From contig BRYA01000172.1 in assembly GCA_030267965.1 (NCBI GenBank), forward strand, positions 1 to 41,176: a DNA stretch of 41,176 bases, in the 5' to 3' direction. The notes beneath the pieces were generated by a model, which was given only the letters and a program-made list of their open reading frames with translations, was not told the origin of the DNA and did no database searches. The position numbers were made by a program, and so were the translations under genes. Below are positions 9,538-19,314 of this stretch, in pieces. This DNA is from Triparma columacea (taxonomy: Eukaryota > Sar > Bolidophyceae > Parmales > Triparmaceae). The stretch's first letter is position 1, and each line of letters opens with the position of its first letter.

Positions 9538-10909
9538 ATGAGCCAGCACAACAAAGAAAGTGGGAAGCCCGCGATGATGTGCCTTACCATGGTTTTCATT
9601 CTAGGTCCCGCTTTCTTGATTGCAAGTCTTGTCTATCACGTAAAATCCGTCCAAGATGAGCGGTCGGAGGTAGGTGTCCTTAGCCATTCCTACCACCCCC
9701 CCCTTGCACCCACCCTAACTCTCCTACGCCCCGCACCCCTCCCAGCTCCTGGGCACTTACAACGATGCTGTCATGCTATGGCATAACAGCAGTAGCCAGG
9801 ACTCTGAGCCCACGATATACGAGGCCTGGGAGACCCAGATTTTAAGCAGTGATCCCTCCGTACTTACCGGCTTCACTTTAGAGGGCTTCTCATCCGGTAT
9901 TAAAACTGGGGATCTACAGATAGCACGAGCAACTGGGGACGAGGATTACTCCGAGCTTGCTGAATCGAGAATAGCATTGCCTTCTCTGCTTGATGATAAC
10001 GACGATGACATCATAGATTACGAGCAGTCGATGTGTCTCTTTAAAGAGTATTCAAACGCTCACAAGAAAAACACAGCGTCGCCTGAAATTATAACAATAT
10101 CAACCTCCTCAGTGGCTGAGGAGTCCATACCCATCACCGTTAAAGGGTTCGAATGCGAATACAAGAAGAGAACTAAGGTCAGAGAATGCGTCAACGACAA
10201 CGGGCGTCAGATATGTACAAATTACGGTAAGAGAGGTTGCTGGTGTGTGTGTTGAATTGTATGAATTCGTGCGCTCTAACACATTTACGCCGCCCTCTTC
10301 ACAGAGATAGTTAGTGCTACCCGGAGATGGCTGACAGGTGTGAAGCTTACTTTGGACACGTCCAACGAACTCGCGGTGCAGGAATCATGCGCAACAACGT
10401 GGAGCACTGACAGTGACGTTTGGAAAACAGGTGAGATATGCTAAGCGAGAAGAAGATGAGCTAGGGATGTTTGAATGCTAATATCGTTAATCCTCCGACC
10501 GATTTTCGTCACAGTGATGCATTCGGAAAGCAAAGATGATATGACGGAAGAAAACGCAGCCAAGGCTAAATGTCAGGAACTTGATCCGCCGAGAAACTTG
10601 GACCTCATTGTTACTATTCGGTCTCCTAATGACCCCTACGTTGTCGCGGCTGAAGAGACTGGCTGTGACTATGATTTCGGACCAACTGCAGAGGAGGTGA
10701 GTTCACTGCCGAGAAAGAATACATCTCTCCCACGTTTGCACTAATTCAACATTTGCCCGCCGCAGCATCAACGGATGGCAAATCTATTCCTTTGGATAGG
10801 TGGTGTATTGTTCTCACCAGCGGTTATCTTCGGGCTCGTTTATGCGCTACGTCGCATGTTTTGCCATAAGACTAACGAACCTGCGGTCTCGTCTGTACAA
10901 ATGACATAG
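9538..10909 (+). CDS. Two-helix membrane protein with large acidic lumenal domain, family unknown
   Basis: Five exons (9538-9669, 9746-10226, 10305-10430, 10515-10696, 10766-10909) give 354 residues. Every junction has a GT donor and AG acceptor and keeps the frame. A membrane helix near the N-terminus (MMCLTMVFILGPAFLIASLVY) and one near the C-terminus (MANLFLWIGGVLFSPAVIFGLVYAL) bracket about 270 residues. That domain contains LLGTYNDAVMLWHN, an acidic run DDNDDDIIDYEQ, a Cys-bearing segment (FECEYKKRTKVRECVNDNGRQIC) and ESCATTW. The short C-terminal tail RRMFCHKTNEP is basic. The topology suggests both ends in the cytosol and the domain in the lumen or outside. I do not recognise the family. 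Confidence 0.8.
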
Positions 10910-11236
10910 TAATAAGGTATATAGATGTGGAAATTTTAACATGAAAAACAGGCAAGGTTGTAATCGCCAACATTTGCATCTATATCGGAGGTCGCGGTGA
11001 AGACCGAGAAGATGTTATCATCAATTTGTAAGTCCTCGCACCGAGAAATTACCTCGAGCGAGAGGTTGCAGAAGACAAGATCCCAGCACAAGACTTGATC
11101 GTACCTTGAAACATAAAAAGCAAAAACTGGGTATCTGTATATACCTGTTTTATCAGTCAAATTAGCGATATTTCACAACATAATAGTATTTTTAAAGTTA
11201 GTAACTGAGTCTAAGTTCCAACATCCAGTAAATACA
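10910..11236. other. Intergenic region, no gene seen
   Basis: These 327 bp are AT-rich and hold the 3' flank of the gene ending at 10909 and the upstream region of the one starting at 11237. A 74-codon minus-strand ORF at 10936-11160 has no signal peptide, domain or splice context, so I do not call it. Confidence 0.6.
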
Positions 11237-13938
11237 ATGAATATCGTCAGTACAGTGATATTAATAGCACTTTTTTTCACTCTGGCCGAATCTGGTGAGG
11301 GAAAGAATGGACTTGTTGTAGGTAAGAAAGGGTTAAGGAACGACTAATTGAGGCTGAGTGGTTATAAGAGGGCGTTGAGGTGACGAAAAATAGAGGATGT
11401 GACGTATAAACACGTATTGCCCATAAATACTGATATGATGTAGAAGAGGGATGTAGAAGAAGGATCTTGGATTTTGGGCTAGGTTTAACCCTTGACACAG
11501 TAACAACTCGCAAGAAGGAAAACTATTGATGGCACCTGACCTGAGAGCACGCCGCCGCTGCAGCAGTGTTCTCGACACATGCGGAAGCTACACCCATAAG
11601 AGCCTTTCAAACACCAACAATTTATTCCCACCAACAATTAATTCCCAACAACAATCACACTCTCTCATTCTCTCATTCTGCTCCACACCTCATTTCAACT
11701 CAACCCCTCCCACATTCGTTCCACCTCAATCTCTCTCTCTTAGGTTCCTCCAACGTGGATATAATCCTCCCCACAATCTCTGCCCCAACATACCCCACCC
11801 TTTCCTCCCCAAACGTCGTCCTCCCTACCGGTCCCACCTCAACCGTCTCTCCCGGTGGTAAGGGTTTAAACCAAGCAACCTCCCTCCTATCATACATGCC
11901 CCCAAACTCGGATGTATCCTTTATTACATGCATACCTGACAACTCAGAATGCCCACTTTGCAGTTACTTAAAAAACCACCTCGTCAATAAAGGCTTATCT
12001 AAAAACTCCCACATTGTAACACCGACTTCAAAAACACTCCCAGGTCTAGGTTTAGTCTTCCCCTCACCGTCAAATCCTGATGTATCCTCAATAGTATCAC
12101 CTGGTTCCAACAACCTCTGGCCTATAAACTGGTCCATTTCATCCTCCCTAACTTCAAGAGTTTCGAATGCTGAGGTTGTTATGATACAAAGGGAGGTACC
12201 TTCATATGTAAATGATGCTGTGCTTAAAGCGGTTTCTGATGTTAAAGAGGAGAGGAATATAAACAATAGACCGGTTGTCATCATTGACTTAGGGGGTAAG
12301 ATGGGAGGTATGGAACTACCAAAAGGACTGAGGGAAGGGACTGTTGACTGGGTTACAGGGAACGTTCAAGAGTGGAGTTCCATGCTAGGGCATTCGAGTG
12401 GTGAAAATGTCGAGGAGGTAAACAAGGGTGTCAGGAAGTACTTGAGTGAAACAAAAGAAGTTCAAGGTGCCGTTGTTACTCTCGGTGTAGACGGTGTAGT
12501 AATGCACAGTCCTGACGGTTCGTCATTCCCTATACCCGTACCTATCAAATGCTCACCCGTCGACCCTACGGGTGCGGGGGACTGCTGGAGGGGTGCGTTC
12601 GGTGGTGGCGTTGCTAGGGGGATGACTAACAAAGACGCGGCGAGGTGGGGGAACGCGGCGGCGGCTGTTAGCACGGAAAGAGTTGGGGCGTGGACACCGG
12701 GGAGGGAGGAGGTTGAGATTAGGATGAGGGGGGGAATAGGGGTAAGAGGAGGGGGAGGAAGAGGGGAGTTTATGGGGGGTTTCGGGAGCAGACTTAACAG
12801 CATGAAGGACAGGAGGGAACTGACGGAACATGGGGACGATCTGGTTGGGTGGATTAGGAGAATGGGGGAGTGTGGGGGGGTGGATTTAATCGACTTTAAC
12901 AGCCCACAACATGTGGGGGAGGGGACAGACTTGGAACTTGTTAAGAGGGAAATGGATAAGGCGGGATTGAAGGCTGGGGCTGTATGTTTGAGGTACCCGA
13001 AGACCATGATCAGAGGAGGTGAGGAAGGGTTGGAGTTTGGGCGAAACAGCAGATTCGGGCTGGGGAAAATTATATTCTTTCCGAACCTAACTAACTTTTT
13101 CACCCTTCACTTCCCCGACCAGCGATGACGAATCCCGACCCCGAGCTTCGTTCCGAGGCCGTTCGTTTGACGAAGGACGCCTGCAGGATCGCCAAGGTCC
13201 TCGGTTGCACCGAGGTGGTAGTCTGGAGTGCCTACGACGGCTACGATTACACCCTCGCCTGCGACTACGGGGACCTCTGGGACCGCGTCGTTTCGGGGTT
13301 CAAGGAGGTCTGCGACGAACACCCGGACGTCAAGGTCAGCCTGGAGTATAAGCCGACGGACGAGAACACGCGCTTCTTCATTGTACCATCCACGGGTGCG
13401 GCCCTGAACTTATGTAGGGACGTTGATAGGGACAACTTCGGACTGACCCTGGACTTTGGACACTGCTTGATGGCAGGCGAGAATCCAGCTCAGTCGGCCT
13501 TCATGGCAGCGAGGGAAGGGAAGCTATTTGGGATACAACTTAACGACGGCTACTCAAGGTGAGAAGTTGTAAGAGGGGAGCCAAAAGACTGACCGAGTGA
13601 CGGGTTGGAGAAAGTCAACGCTAACTCTACTCGTGTTTATGTTTCGCAGGCTCGCGGCGGAGGACGGGATGATGTTTGGTTCCGTTCATCCCCTCATGGC
13701 CCTCGAGTTTGTCCTCGTCCTCCGTCAGTTCAACTACCAGGGCCACGTATACTTCGACACCTTCCCCCACAACGAGGACCCGAAACTTGAGGCAGAAAGG
13801 AACGTTGAGGTTTTCAAGAGGATGTGGGAGTGGGGGAGGGAGATGGAGGAGAGAGGGATCGAGGGGGCGAAAAGGAACATGGACGTCATGAAGGTCATGA
13901 AAATCGTGGATGAGGTCATGTACGGGAAGGGCGGGTAA
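11237..13938 (+). CDS. Fusion of ribokinase-type sugar kinase and xylose-isomerase-like TIM barrel
   Basis: Four exons (11237-11321, 11744-13018, 13123-13558, 13650-13938) give 694 residues. Exon 1 encodes a signal peptide (MNIVSTVILIALFFTLAESG) and runs into the first strand of a PfkB/ribokinase domain (GLVVGSSNVDIILPT). That domain shows the sugar-binding GGKGLNQATSLL, later VVTLGVDG, and the ATP/catalytic VDPTGAGDCWRGAF with the base Asp. From about residue 400 a TIM barrel of the xylose-isomerase-like family (PF01261) follows: GAVCLRYP, GAMTNPDPELRSEAVRLT, VVVWSAYDGYDY, VKVSLEYKP, LTLDFGHCLMAGENP, IQLNDGYSRLAAEDGMMFGSVHP and HVYFDTFPHNEDP. The Glu, Asp, His and Asn in these strands are the expected metal ligands. 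Together the halves could isomerise and phosphorylate a sugar; the substrate is unknown. Intron 1 is unusually long (422 nt). Confidence 0.88.
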
Positions 13939-14071
13939 TGCAGGGAAGACCAGTGCTTGCAATCTAAAAACACAATGATCTTACTTGAGTTCTCAGTCGC
14001 CGGCGGGTAATGCAGGGAAGACCAGTGCTTGCAATCTAAAAATAGAATCATCTTACTTGAGTTCTCAGTTC
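13931..14071. repeat. 72-bp tandem duplication spanning two convergent gene ends
   Basis: Two copies with a 72-bp period, the first from 13931 and the second from 14003. Each begins gcgggtaatgcagggaag and ends cttacttgagttctcagt. Copy 1 contains the TAA stop of the kinase-isomerase gene (13936-13938). Copy 2 contains the TGA stop of the glutaredoxin-like gene read on the minus strand (14065-14067). Both stop motifs exist in each copy, so the two genes once ended within about 70 bp of each other and the duplication separated them. Confidence 0.9.
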
Positions 14072-15036
14072 CCACACTCCTTGCACTCCCTCTTCCTCTC
14101 CATTCTCCCTGCATCGGGCTCCGATCCAATGCTATCAAACTTTCCCTCCTCCCCCTCCTCTGCCTTCTTCTTCATTTCGGACTCCCAGTCGACGTCCTTG
14201 GGGAACCGATGCTTGAACCAGTACGATCCATTACCAGTGACGACGGGTATGTCGTACTTGTACTGCGTGGTGGGGTGGTGGTGGTGGTGGTAGGGGTGGA
14301 CTAGTTAGAATATTTATGGCTGCTGAGATGACGCGCTGTAGGACGACACTTCTTCCGCACTTAAAACTCCCTCCCTTTACTCTTACTTTTTCGTAAAGCT
14401 CTTCGTTCCCGGCGTCAGTGATGTCTACAGACTGTGGGGTAGTGGGTGTTTGGGAGGGATGAGCAGTTTTGGGTTAGAGAAAGGGAGCAATAGGGTGAAA
14501 ACGAAACCACAAAGGGAACAAGTCGTCATCCCCAATTAGCAGCCATTGTGCAACATTGGAACGAGAAGAACCATTAAATCAGATGGATAATAGTACCTCC
14601 TCCTGCTCTTCACTTCCATACCACTCCTTAAACCAACACCACATACCTCAAATGTGAAAGCCACCTCTCCAGTACCCTTTAAGTCCTTGAATCCAGCCTT
14701 GACGACATCACAAAGCGTACATCCACCCTTTGTGTACATCCTGATGTGGAGAGGTCCCTCAGCCCAATGCATTTCAGAGACAGAGGAAGAGGAGGGAGTC
14801 GATGATGTCGACGACGATAAAGAAGAAGACGAGGGAAGGGAAACGAAATGGCGAACTGAGCGCCTAGATGCAGTAAAGGAGGATAAAAGTTGGGGTGACA
14901 TTCTCGACCATTCTCGACAGCGCTGTAACTGAAGCATTCTTAAGTTTGCGGGTGAATTCGAAGATGCAACGCGAGTTTGAATATAAGCGGTGATGAATTG
15001 TGCCAGAAAAAGTAAGGGAATCAAAGCCTTAAGCAT
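14065..15036 (-). CDS. Glutaredoxin-like (DUF836) protein with N-terminal targeting sequence
   Basis: Three minus-strand exons, 15036-14647, 14431-14387 and 14262-14065, give 210 residues. The joins rebuild a thioredoxin-fold protein of the glutaredoxin-like DUF836 family (PF05768): IRMYTKGGCTLCDVVKAGF with a CxxC redox pair, FTFESVDITDAGNEELYEKY and YDIPVVTGNGSYWFKHRFP with the cis-Pro. The tail is charged and ends CKECGN. Residues 1-18 are hydrophobic (MLKALIPLLFLAQFITAY), followed by a Ser/Arg-rich stretch, which suggests a plastid or secretory presequence. Exon 2 is only 45 nt. A GGT microsatellite lies just upstream of exon 3, in intron 2. Likely role: thiol-disulfide exchange; partners unknown. 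Confidence 0.82.
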
Positions 15037-15164
15037 TTATTTGAGAAGTTGGAAAATAGTTGTGAGGTTTTCTGCCAAATAAATCGAAAACAGTTTGGGG
15101 TCAAACGCGCAGCCTCTGCTCTTGACTAGCCTTACGTATCTTATGTATTCCCCCATCTTACAAT

Positions 15165-16348
15165 CTACCTCCCCTCCTGCTTCCTCCTCCAAAACTTGCC
15201 CATGACTGGATAATGGTCGCTAATACATTCCCACCCCTCCTCCCCCTCAACTTCAACCTTTCCGACCGCTCCCTCCCCCTCCAGCCCTCCTGATATCCAA
15301 GCATAATCCAACACCATGCCCGTCCTGCCCCCACCCGTAAGCATCCTATCGCTCTCCGGGTTGACAGTGCTTGGCCACCCCTCGGCCTCAAAACCTTTGT
15401 CTATAAGCGCCATCCCAGCGTCTCCCAGTCTTGCCTTGAGCTCCCGGTACTCCCTCCCGTTGACCGGCGCGTTGAAGTCCCCTGCCAGCACACCCTCGAG
15501 TCCCTCCTTCTTCCACCCTTTCACTACGTCGCAAGCCTCGCCAATCTGTGACAAGCAAAGCAATATCGAATGGGGTTAGCAGAAAGACATTTCGTCGTGA
15601 TCAAAGCACACTTGCTACGCACCTGTTCTGAGTATTTGTCTAGTAAGTTAATGAGGAATTTAGGCATCCCGTTGAAGACTTCCAGCACCCCGATAGGGGG
15701 ACCGAAGTGTGTGCTGCCGACGCAAGTAGTGATGGGAGACTTCCCCTCCACTTTCTGCACAATCTTGCAGGAAAGGACACCTCGCTGCACTGTCCAGTAA
15801 TCGTATAAGATCCTATTGACGAACGGTGTGTGCTGCACGTCCTGTAGCTGGTGGGTGGAGAATATAGCTAGGCCTGAGTTTGCCCAGAGAGCTGGGAAGA
15901 TCTCCCACGGCTTGTTCCCCGGCAGGGCAGAGTATTTGTAACCATGCTCGGCCATGAGGGCCTTGAACCAGGTGCGGTTGCGGTCGCTGTACCAGCACCC
16001 GAAGAGCTCCTGCATGCAGACGACGTCGTAGAGAGGCTCGCCGGAGGGGGTGAGCAGCTTCGTGCGGAGAAGCATTGAGAGGCGCTCCCTCTTGTAGTCA
16101 TGGGAGTGGAAAATTGTGAGGAGAGTTATTAATGGTAAGGATGTGTAAAAACACAGAGGTGCTGCCAACCACGTTACGATGCCGAATATTCCGGCCGATA
16201 TTAAGTAAATCGGCGGGAAAATCAAGAAGAGAAGGAGAAAAATGGTGAGGGTGAGAACAGCTCCAAGAAGACTTCCTGTTTGAAGGTAGCGTTCGCGGGA
16301 TCCTGGAGGGAGAACGCAAACATTCTGGGAGTAAATACGGATTGACAT
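15165..16348 (-). CDS. Endonuclease/exonuclease/phosphatase (EEP) enzyme with membrane insert, sphingomyelinase-like
   Basis: Two minus-strand exons, 16348-15623 and 15545-15165, joined in phase 0, give 368 residues. The fold motifs of the EEP superfamily appear in order: first strand IRIYSQNVCVLPPG with the Asn, DVVCMQELFGCW with the Mg2+-binding Glu, GSTHFGPP with a His, AGDFNAPVNGREY with Asp and Asn, and CISDHYPVMGKF with the catalytic Asp-His. Between the first strand and the Glu motif sits an insert of about 75 residues with two or three hydrophobic segments (LLGAVLTLTIFLLLFLIFPPIYL, AGIFGIVTWLAAPLCFY). The order of motifs resembles neutral sphingomyelinase and related phosphodiesterases, so a membrane lipid or phosphoester substrate is plausible but not proven. 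It lies 128 bp behind the glutaredoxin-like gene, on the same strand. Confidence 0.82.
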
Positions 16349-16602
16349 ATCCGAGAGGGGTCGACCGGGCTATTGGAGAACAGGGAGGGGAGGGATCTTG
16401 TAACAGAAACTGGATTCCTAATGCAATGCTTTCCTGGATTGAGAAGATTTCGAAAGGGAAAACTCTGCGTCTGGACTAAAACGGCCAGAGGTGCTATACA
16501 GTTTTTCATTCTCGGTACTGTCCAAAACCGACCTTCACCTTCAATTACACAATCAAATCTGTTGGGGTCATCTTGTCTGATCGGACGATAGCTTAGTGAA
16601 TC
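16349..16602. promoter_or_regulatory. Divergent promoter region between EEP and esterase genes
   Basis: 254 bp lie between start codons that point away from each other. The segment must hold both promoters. I see no clear TATA box or repeated motif in it. Confidence 0.45.
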
Positions 16603-17940
16603 ATGAATTGCCTCATGAGCATGATCCTCGTCCTCCCCGTGTACTTCGTTCTCGTATCCTCCGTCGCACCTCCTCTCTTCAACGCCTCCGAGCTTGACCA
16701 AACAGAGCTCCTTGACCAAATAGAAACCTCAGCAGTAAATCTCCTTAAGAGCTGGTCCACGCACACGTCCTTTTCCGATCCAGCCATCACTACCGAGGGC
16801 AAAGGCGTGCCAATGACTAAAATTCCCGTCCCGGAGTCGTTCAAGGACTCGACGATGTGCCTTGACGGTTCACCTTTTTTCTTTTACATTCGACCAGGCG
16901 ACCCCACGAGGGTTGCTTTGTTCCTTCAGGGAGGCGGCCTGTGTATAGAGAGGTTCGACTGCGAGCACAGGGCCACGACTCGCCAGGGATCTTCGAACGA
17001 CTGGGAGGAAGAGCTTTACGATGAGAGCAACATCCTCTCTCAGGATCCGAGGAGCCCCCTGAGCAACTACACTCACGTCTTCATGAGGTATTGCTCAGGA
17101 GACACTTGGACGGGCACAAACACCCTTGAGTCCGGGCCCGGGCGTTACGGGCTGTACTTCAGTGGTCATAACCAGGTCGCTGCAGCCCTCTCCCATTTGC
17201 AGACGACGTTGGATTTCGGTAGTACCCCCGGCTCCCACTTCTTCCTCTCAGGCGCCTCAGCTGGCGGCATCGGTACGAACAACAACTGCGACTTCGTCGC
17301 CTCGACCCTTGGCCCTAACGTGTCTGTGAAGTGCAGCCCCCAGGCCGGCCTCTTTTTCCCTCAGGATACCACTGCGCTCTGGCAGTCAAGGTTAGGCGTA
17401 GAGGGGGTGACCACGAACCAGATCGCTAGCGTGTATTTATCTAGGATGTTCTCGTCCCACCACGACGCCTCCTGCGTCGCCCACGCTATCAGGAGCTTAG
17501 ACCCAGCCTCTTTCTGCTGGGAAGGCTCGTACTTGACACCCCACATTTCTACCCCCATACTCGTGGCCCAGAACTTCTGGGACCAGCTACAGATTGACAA
17601 CATTTTATGCTTTCAGGACAACCTGAAGCAAGCGAGCTGCCCGGAGGACTTCCTAGTTGACTTCAAGACCCACACCATTGAGCAGTTGACTGAATTGAGT
17701 GTTAAACAGCAGCTTGGTTTCTTCGCTCCGTCCTGTTACATGCACACTGGGAACTTGTGTTTGTTCAACACCGAAGACGACGATGAGAACGTGGTTGTCG
17801 CCGGCCGCACGTATTTGGACGCGGTCAAGGCGTTCGTCGAGGACGGCGAGCTGACCGTGAGCGTAGACGACTGCGGGGGGGAGGGTGGGGACGAGGACTA
17901 CGTGCCGTGCAACGAGGTGTGCGAAATGCACTGCGGGTGA
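16603..17940 (+). CDS. Secreted Notum/pectin-acetylesterase family carboxylesterase
   Basis: A single exon of 445 residues with a signal peptide (MNCLMSMILVLPVYFVLVSSVA). The alpha/beta-hydrolase motifs of the PAE family (PF03283) follow: VALFLQGGGLCIERFDCEHR (oxyanion region), HVFMRYCSGDTWTG, FFLSGASAGGIGTNNNCDFV and CSPQAGLFF. The candidate triad is Ser219 (GASAGG), Asp327 (NFWDQLQIDN) and His381 (SCYMHTGN). The 108-residue Ser-Asp spacing equals that of human Notum (S232-D340), and the Asp-His spacing is close (54 against 49). Family members remove O-acetyl groups from pectin or palmitoleate from Wnt; an algal member most likely deacylates a wall or matrix polymer. Several Cys pairs suit an extracellular protein. 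It converges on the LRR gene ending at 18102. Confidence 0.9.
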   Translation: MNCLMSMILVLPVYFVLVSSVAPPLFNASELDQTELLDQIETSAVNLLKSWSTHTSFSDPAITTEGKGVPMTKIPVPESFKDSTMCLDGSPFFFYIRPGDPTRVALFLQGGGLCIERFDCEHRATTRQGSSNDWEEELYDESNILSQDPRSPLSNYTHVFMRYCSGDTWTGTNTLESGPGRYGLYFSGHNQVAAALSHLQTTLDFGSTPGSHFFLSGASAGGIGTNNNCDFVASTLGPNVSVKCSPQAGLFFPQDTTALWQSRLGVEGVTTNQIASVYLSRMFSSHHDASCVAHAIRSLDPASFCWEGSYLTPHISTPILVAQNFWDQLQIDNILCFQDNLKQASCPEDFLVDFKTHTIEQLTELSVKQQLGFFAPSCYMHTGNLCLFNTEDDDENVVVAGRTYLDAVKAFVEDGELTVSVDDCGGEGGDEDYVPCNEVCEMHCG

Positions 17941-18044
17941 AACGGGGAAAATATGTATTTGCTAAAGTAATTGTGAAGAGCATGTCGCTTCTGAAAGAGC
18001 TAAAGACTAGACTATGACACTTTTCTTGCCTACATTGTTCAACA

Positions 18045-18103
18045 TTGATTTTAGAGTTTGAAAGTATAATCATCTAGTATTAATGGGTTTTGATTTTAGA
18101 GTT
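18045..18103. repeat. 14-bp direct repeats 45 bp apart at the end of the first LRR gene
   Basis: The string ttgattttagagtt occurs at 18045-18058 and again at 18090-18103. The 31 bp between them are absent from the same place in the other two units. Either a short tandem duplication that then diverged, or a small insertion that duplicated its target, would give this pattern. The second copy overlaps the TAA stop of the LRR gene. Confidence 0.6.
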
Positions 18104-18884
18104 ACAGGAATTCCAGAATAACTCTCCACATAACTTTCGGGAGCTTCTTGAATGCCGCAGTTCCCTGAAGCGCGACCACTTCATCTCCGTCAAGGCGCTT
18201 CCGCTTCAGCCTATCCGATCTCCTGGGTTGGACCTCCAAGAGTTTCTTGAGGCAGGCCAGAACGGTGACGCGTTCAAGTATGCGGTGCCACCTAGAATGG
18301 AGGAGGTCCTTGACAGTCGACATATTTTGATCGGCAGCTGCTGAGATAAGGGCGGTGCAGTTTGAGAAGCAGTCGTAGCCGATAGAGACCGCAGGAGCTA
18401 AACTGAGTCTTGTCAGGGCGGTGCATCCATGGAAGGCTTGATGGTGAATCGTCGTCACTGAGTCCGGGATGGTGATGGCCGCGAGAGAGGAGCATACCCA
18501 GAAGGCACGTTCGCCAATTGTCGTCACTCTGTCCGGAATGGTGATGGCCGTGAGAGAGGAGCATCCGTAGAAGGCGCATCTGCCAATCGTCGTCACCGAG
18601 TCCGGGATTGTGATGGCTGCGAGGGAGGAGCATCCTTCGAAGGCCCATCTTCCAATCGTCCTCACTCCGTCTGGGATTGTGATGGCTGTGAGGGAGGAGC
18701 AACTCGAGAAGGCGTATTGGTCAATCTTCGTCACTCCGTCCGGAATTGTGATGGCTGCGAGGGAGGAGCATCCCCAGAAGGCGCCCTCGCCAATCGTCGT
18801 CACTCCTTGTGCAAAAATCACCTCTGTGAGTTCACGATCATTCAGGAAGCTCTCTACGCCAGAGTATATTGCTGATTTGGGCAT
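18102..18884 (-). CDS. BspA-type leucine-rich repeat protein, array copy 1
   Basis: One exon, 260 residues, no signal peptide. After MPKSAIYSGVESFLNDRELTEV it has seven LRR_5 (BspA/TpLRR, PF13306) repeats of 23 residues with the consensus LxAITIPDxVTTIGxxAFxGCSS. The last repeat is divergent (LTRLSLAPAVSIGYDCFSNC). A C-terminal helical region follows (TVKDLLHSRWHRILERVTVL, then a basic RSDRLKRKR stretch) and ends LPKVMWRVILEFL. Repeats of this kind stack into a solenoid that binds proteins. The true partner is unknown. LxAxxIPD spacing is regular and all repeats are intact, so the gene looks functional. Confidence 0.88.
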   Translation of the reverse strand: MPKSAIYSGVESFLNDRELTEVIFAQGVTTIGEGAFWGCSSLAAITIPDGVTKIDQYAFSSCSSLTAITIPDGVRTIGRWAFEGCSSLAAITIPDSVTTIGRCAFYGCSSLTAITIPDRVTTIGERAFWVCSSLAAITIPDSVTTIHHQAFHGCTALTRLSLAPAVSIGYDCFSNCTALISAAADQNMSTVKDLLHSRWHRILERVTVLACLKKLLEVQPRRSDRLKRKRLDGDEVVALQGTAAFKKLPKVMWRVILEFL

Positions 18885-19314
18885 TTTGGTAAGGATTTGG
18901 GAAGGATGAAAGGATAAGTCCTCACAGCGCTTGAGTTAGGGTATGTCGTGAATGTTTAGATGGAGAAGAGGAGATTGAAAGTTAGGGAAATTGGCGGTGT
19001 AGTTTTTTGGGATCAAATTTGAGCTAAAATACAATGTTTTTGGATATGGCGTAGGTAGCAGAGTATCGTTGTGTTGGTATTTTGAAGATTTTGATCGGCC
19101 GTGAAACGTAGCTTAAGTGTATAATACAGTTTTCTTGTCAAATTCTGCCAAAATCTCCCACCAAGGTTTTCCTCATTTTCCTCATTTATTTTTCCTCTAC
19201 TTGGTGAGAGCTACTCTAAAATAGCTCAGTGAGTAGCATGAGCATGTCGCTTCTGAAAAGAGCTAAAGACTATGACACTTTTCTTGCCAACATTGTTCAA
19301 CATTGATTTTACAG
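18885..19314. other. Intergenic spacer between LRR copies 1 and 2
   Basis: This spacer carries the duplicated 5' flank of copy 1 and, from about 19237, the duplicated 3' flank of copy 2 (gagcatgtcgcttctgaaaagagctaaagac, also at 17979-18009). I see no gene in it. Confidence 0.7.

Noticed and set aside
10936..11160. 74-codon minus-strand ORF in the intergenic region
   Set aside because: No signal peptide, domain or splice context; length is within chance for AT-rich sequence.
11526..11743. Coding sequence inside intron 1 of the kinase-isomerase gene
   Set aside because: The open frame is low-complexity and the TTAG acceptor at 11743 joins exon 1 exactly to the ribokinase first strand.
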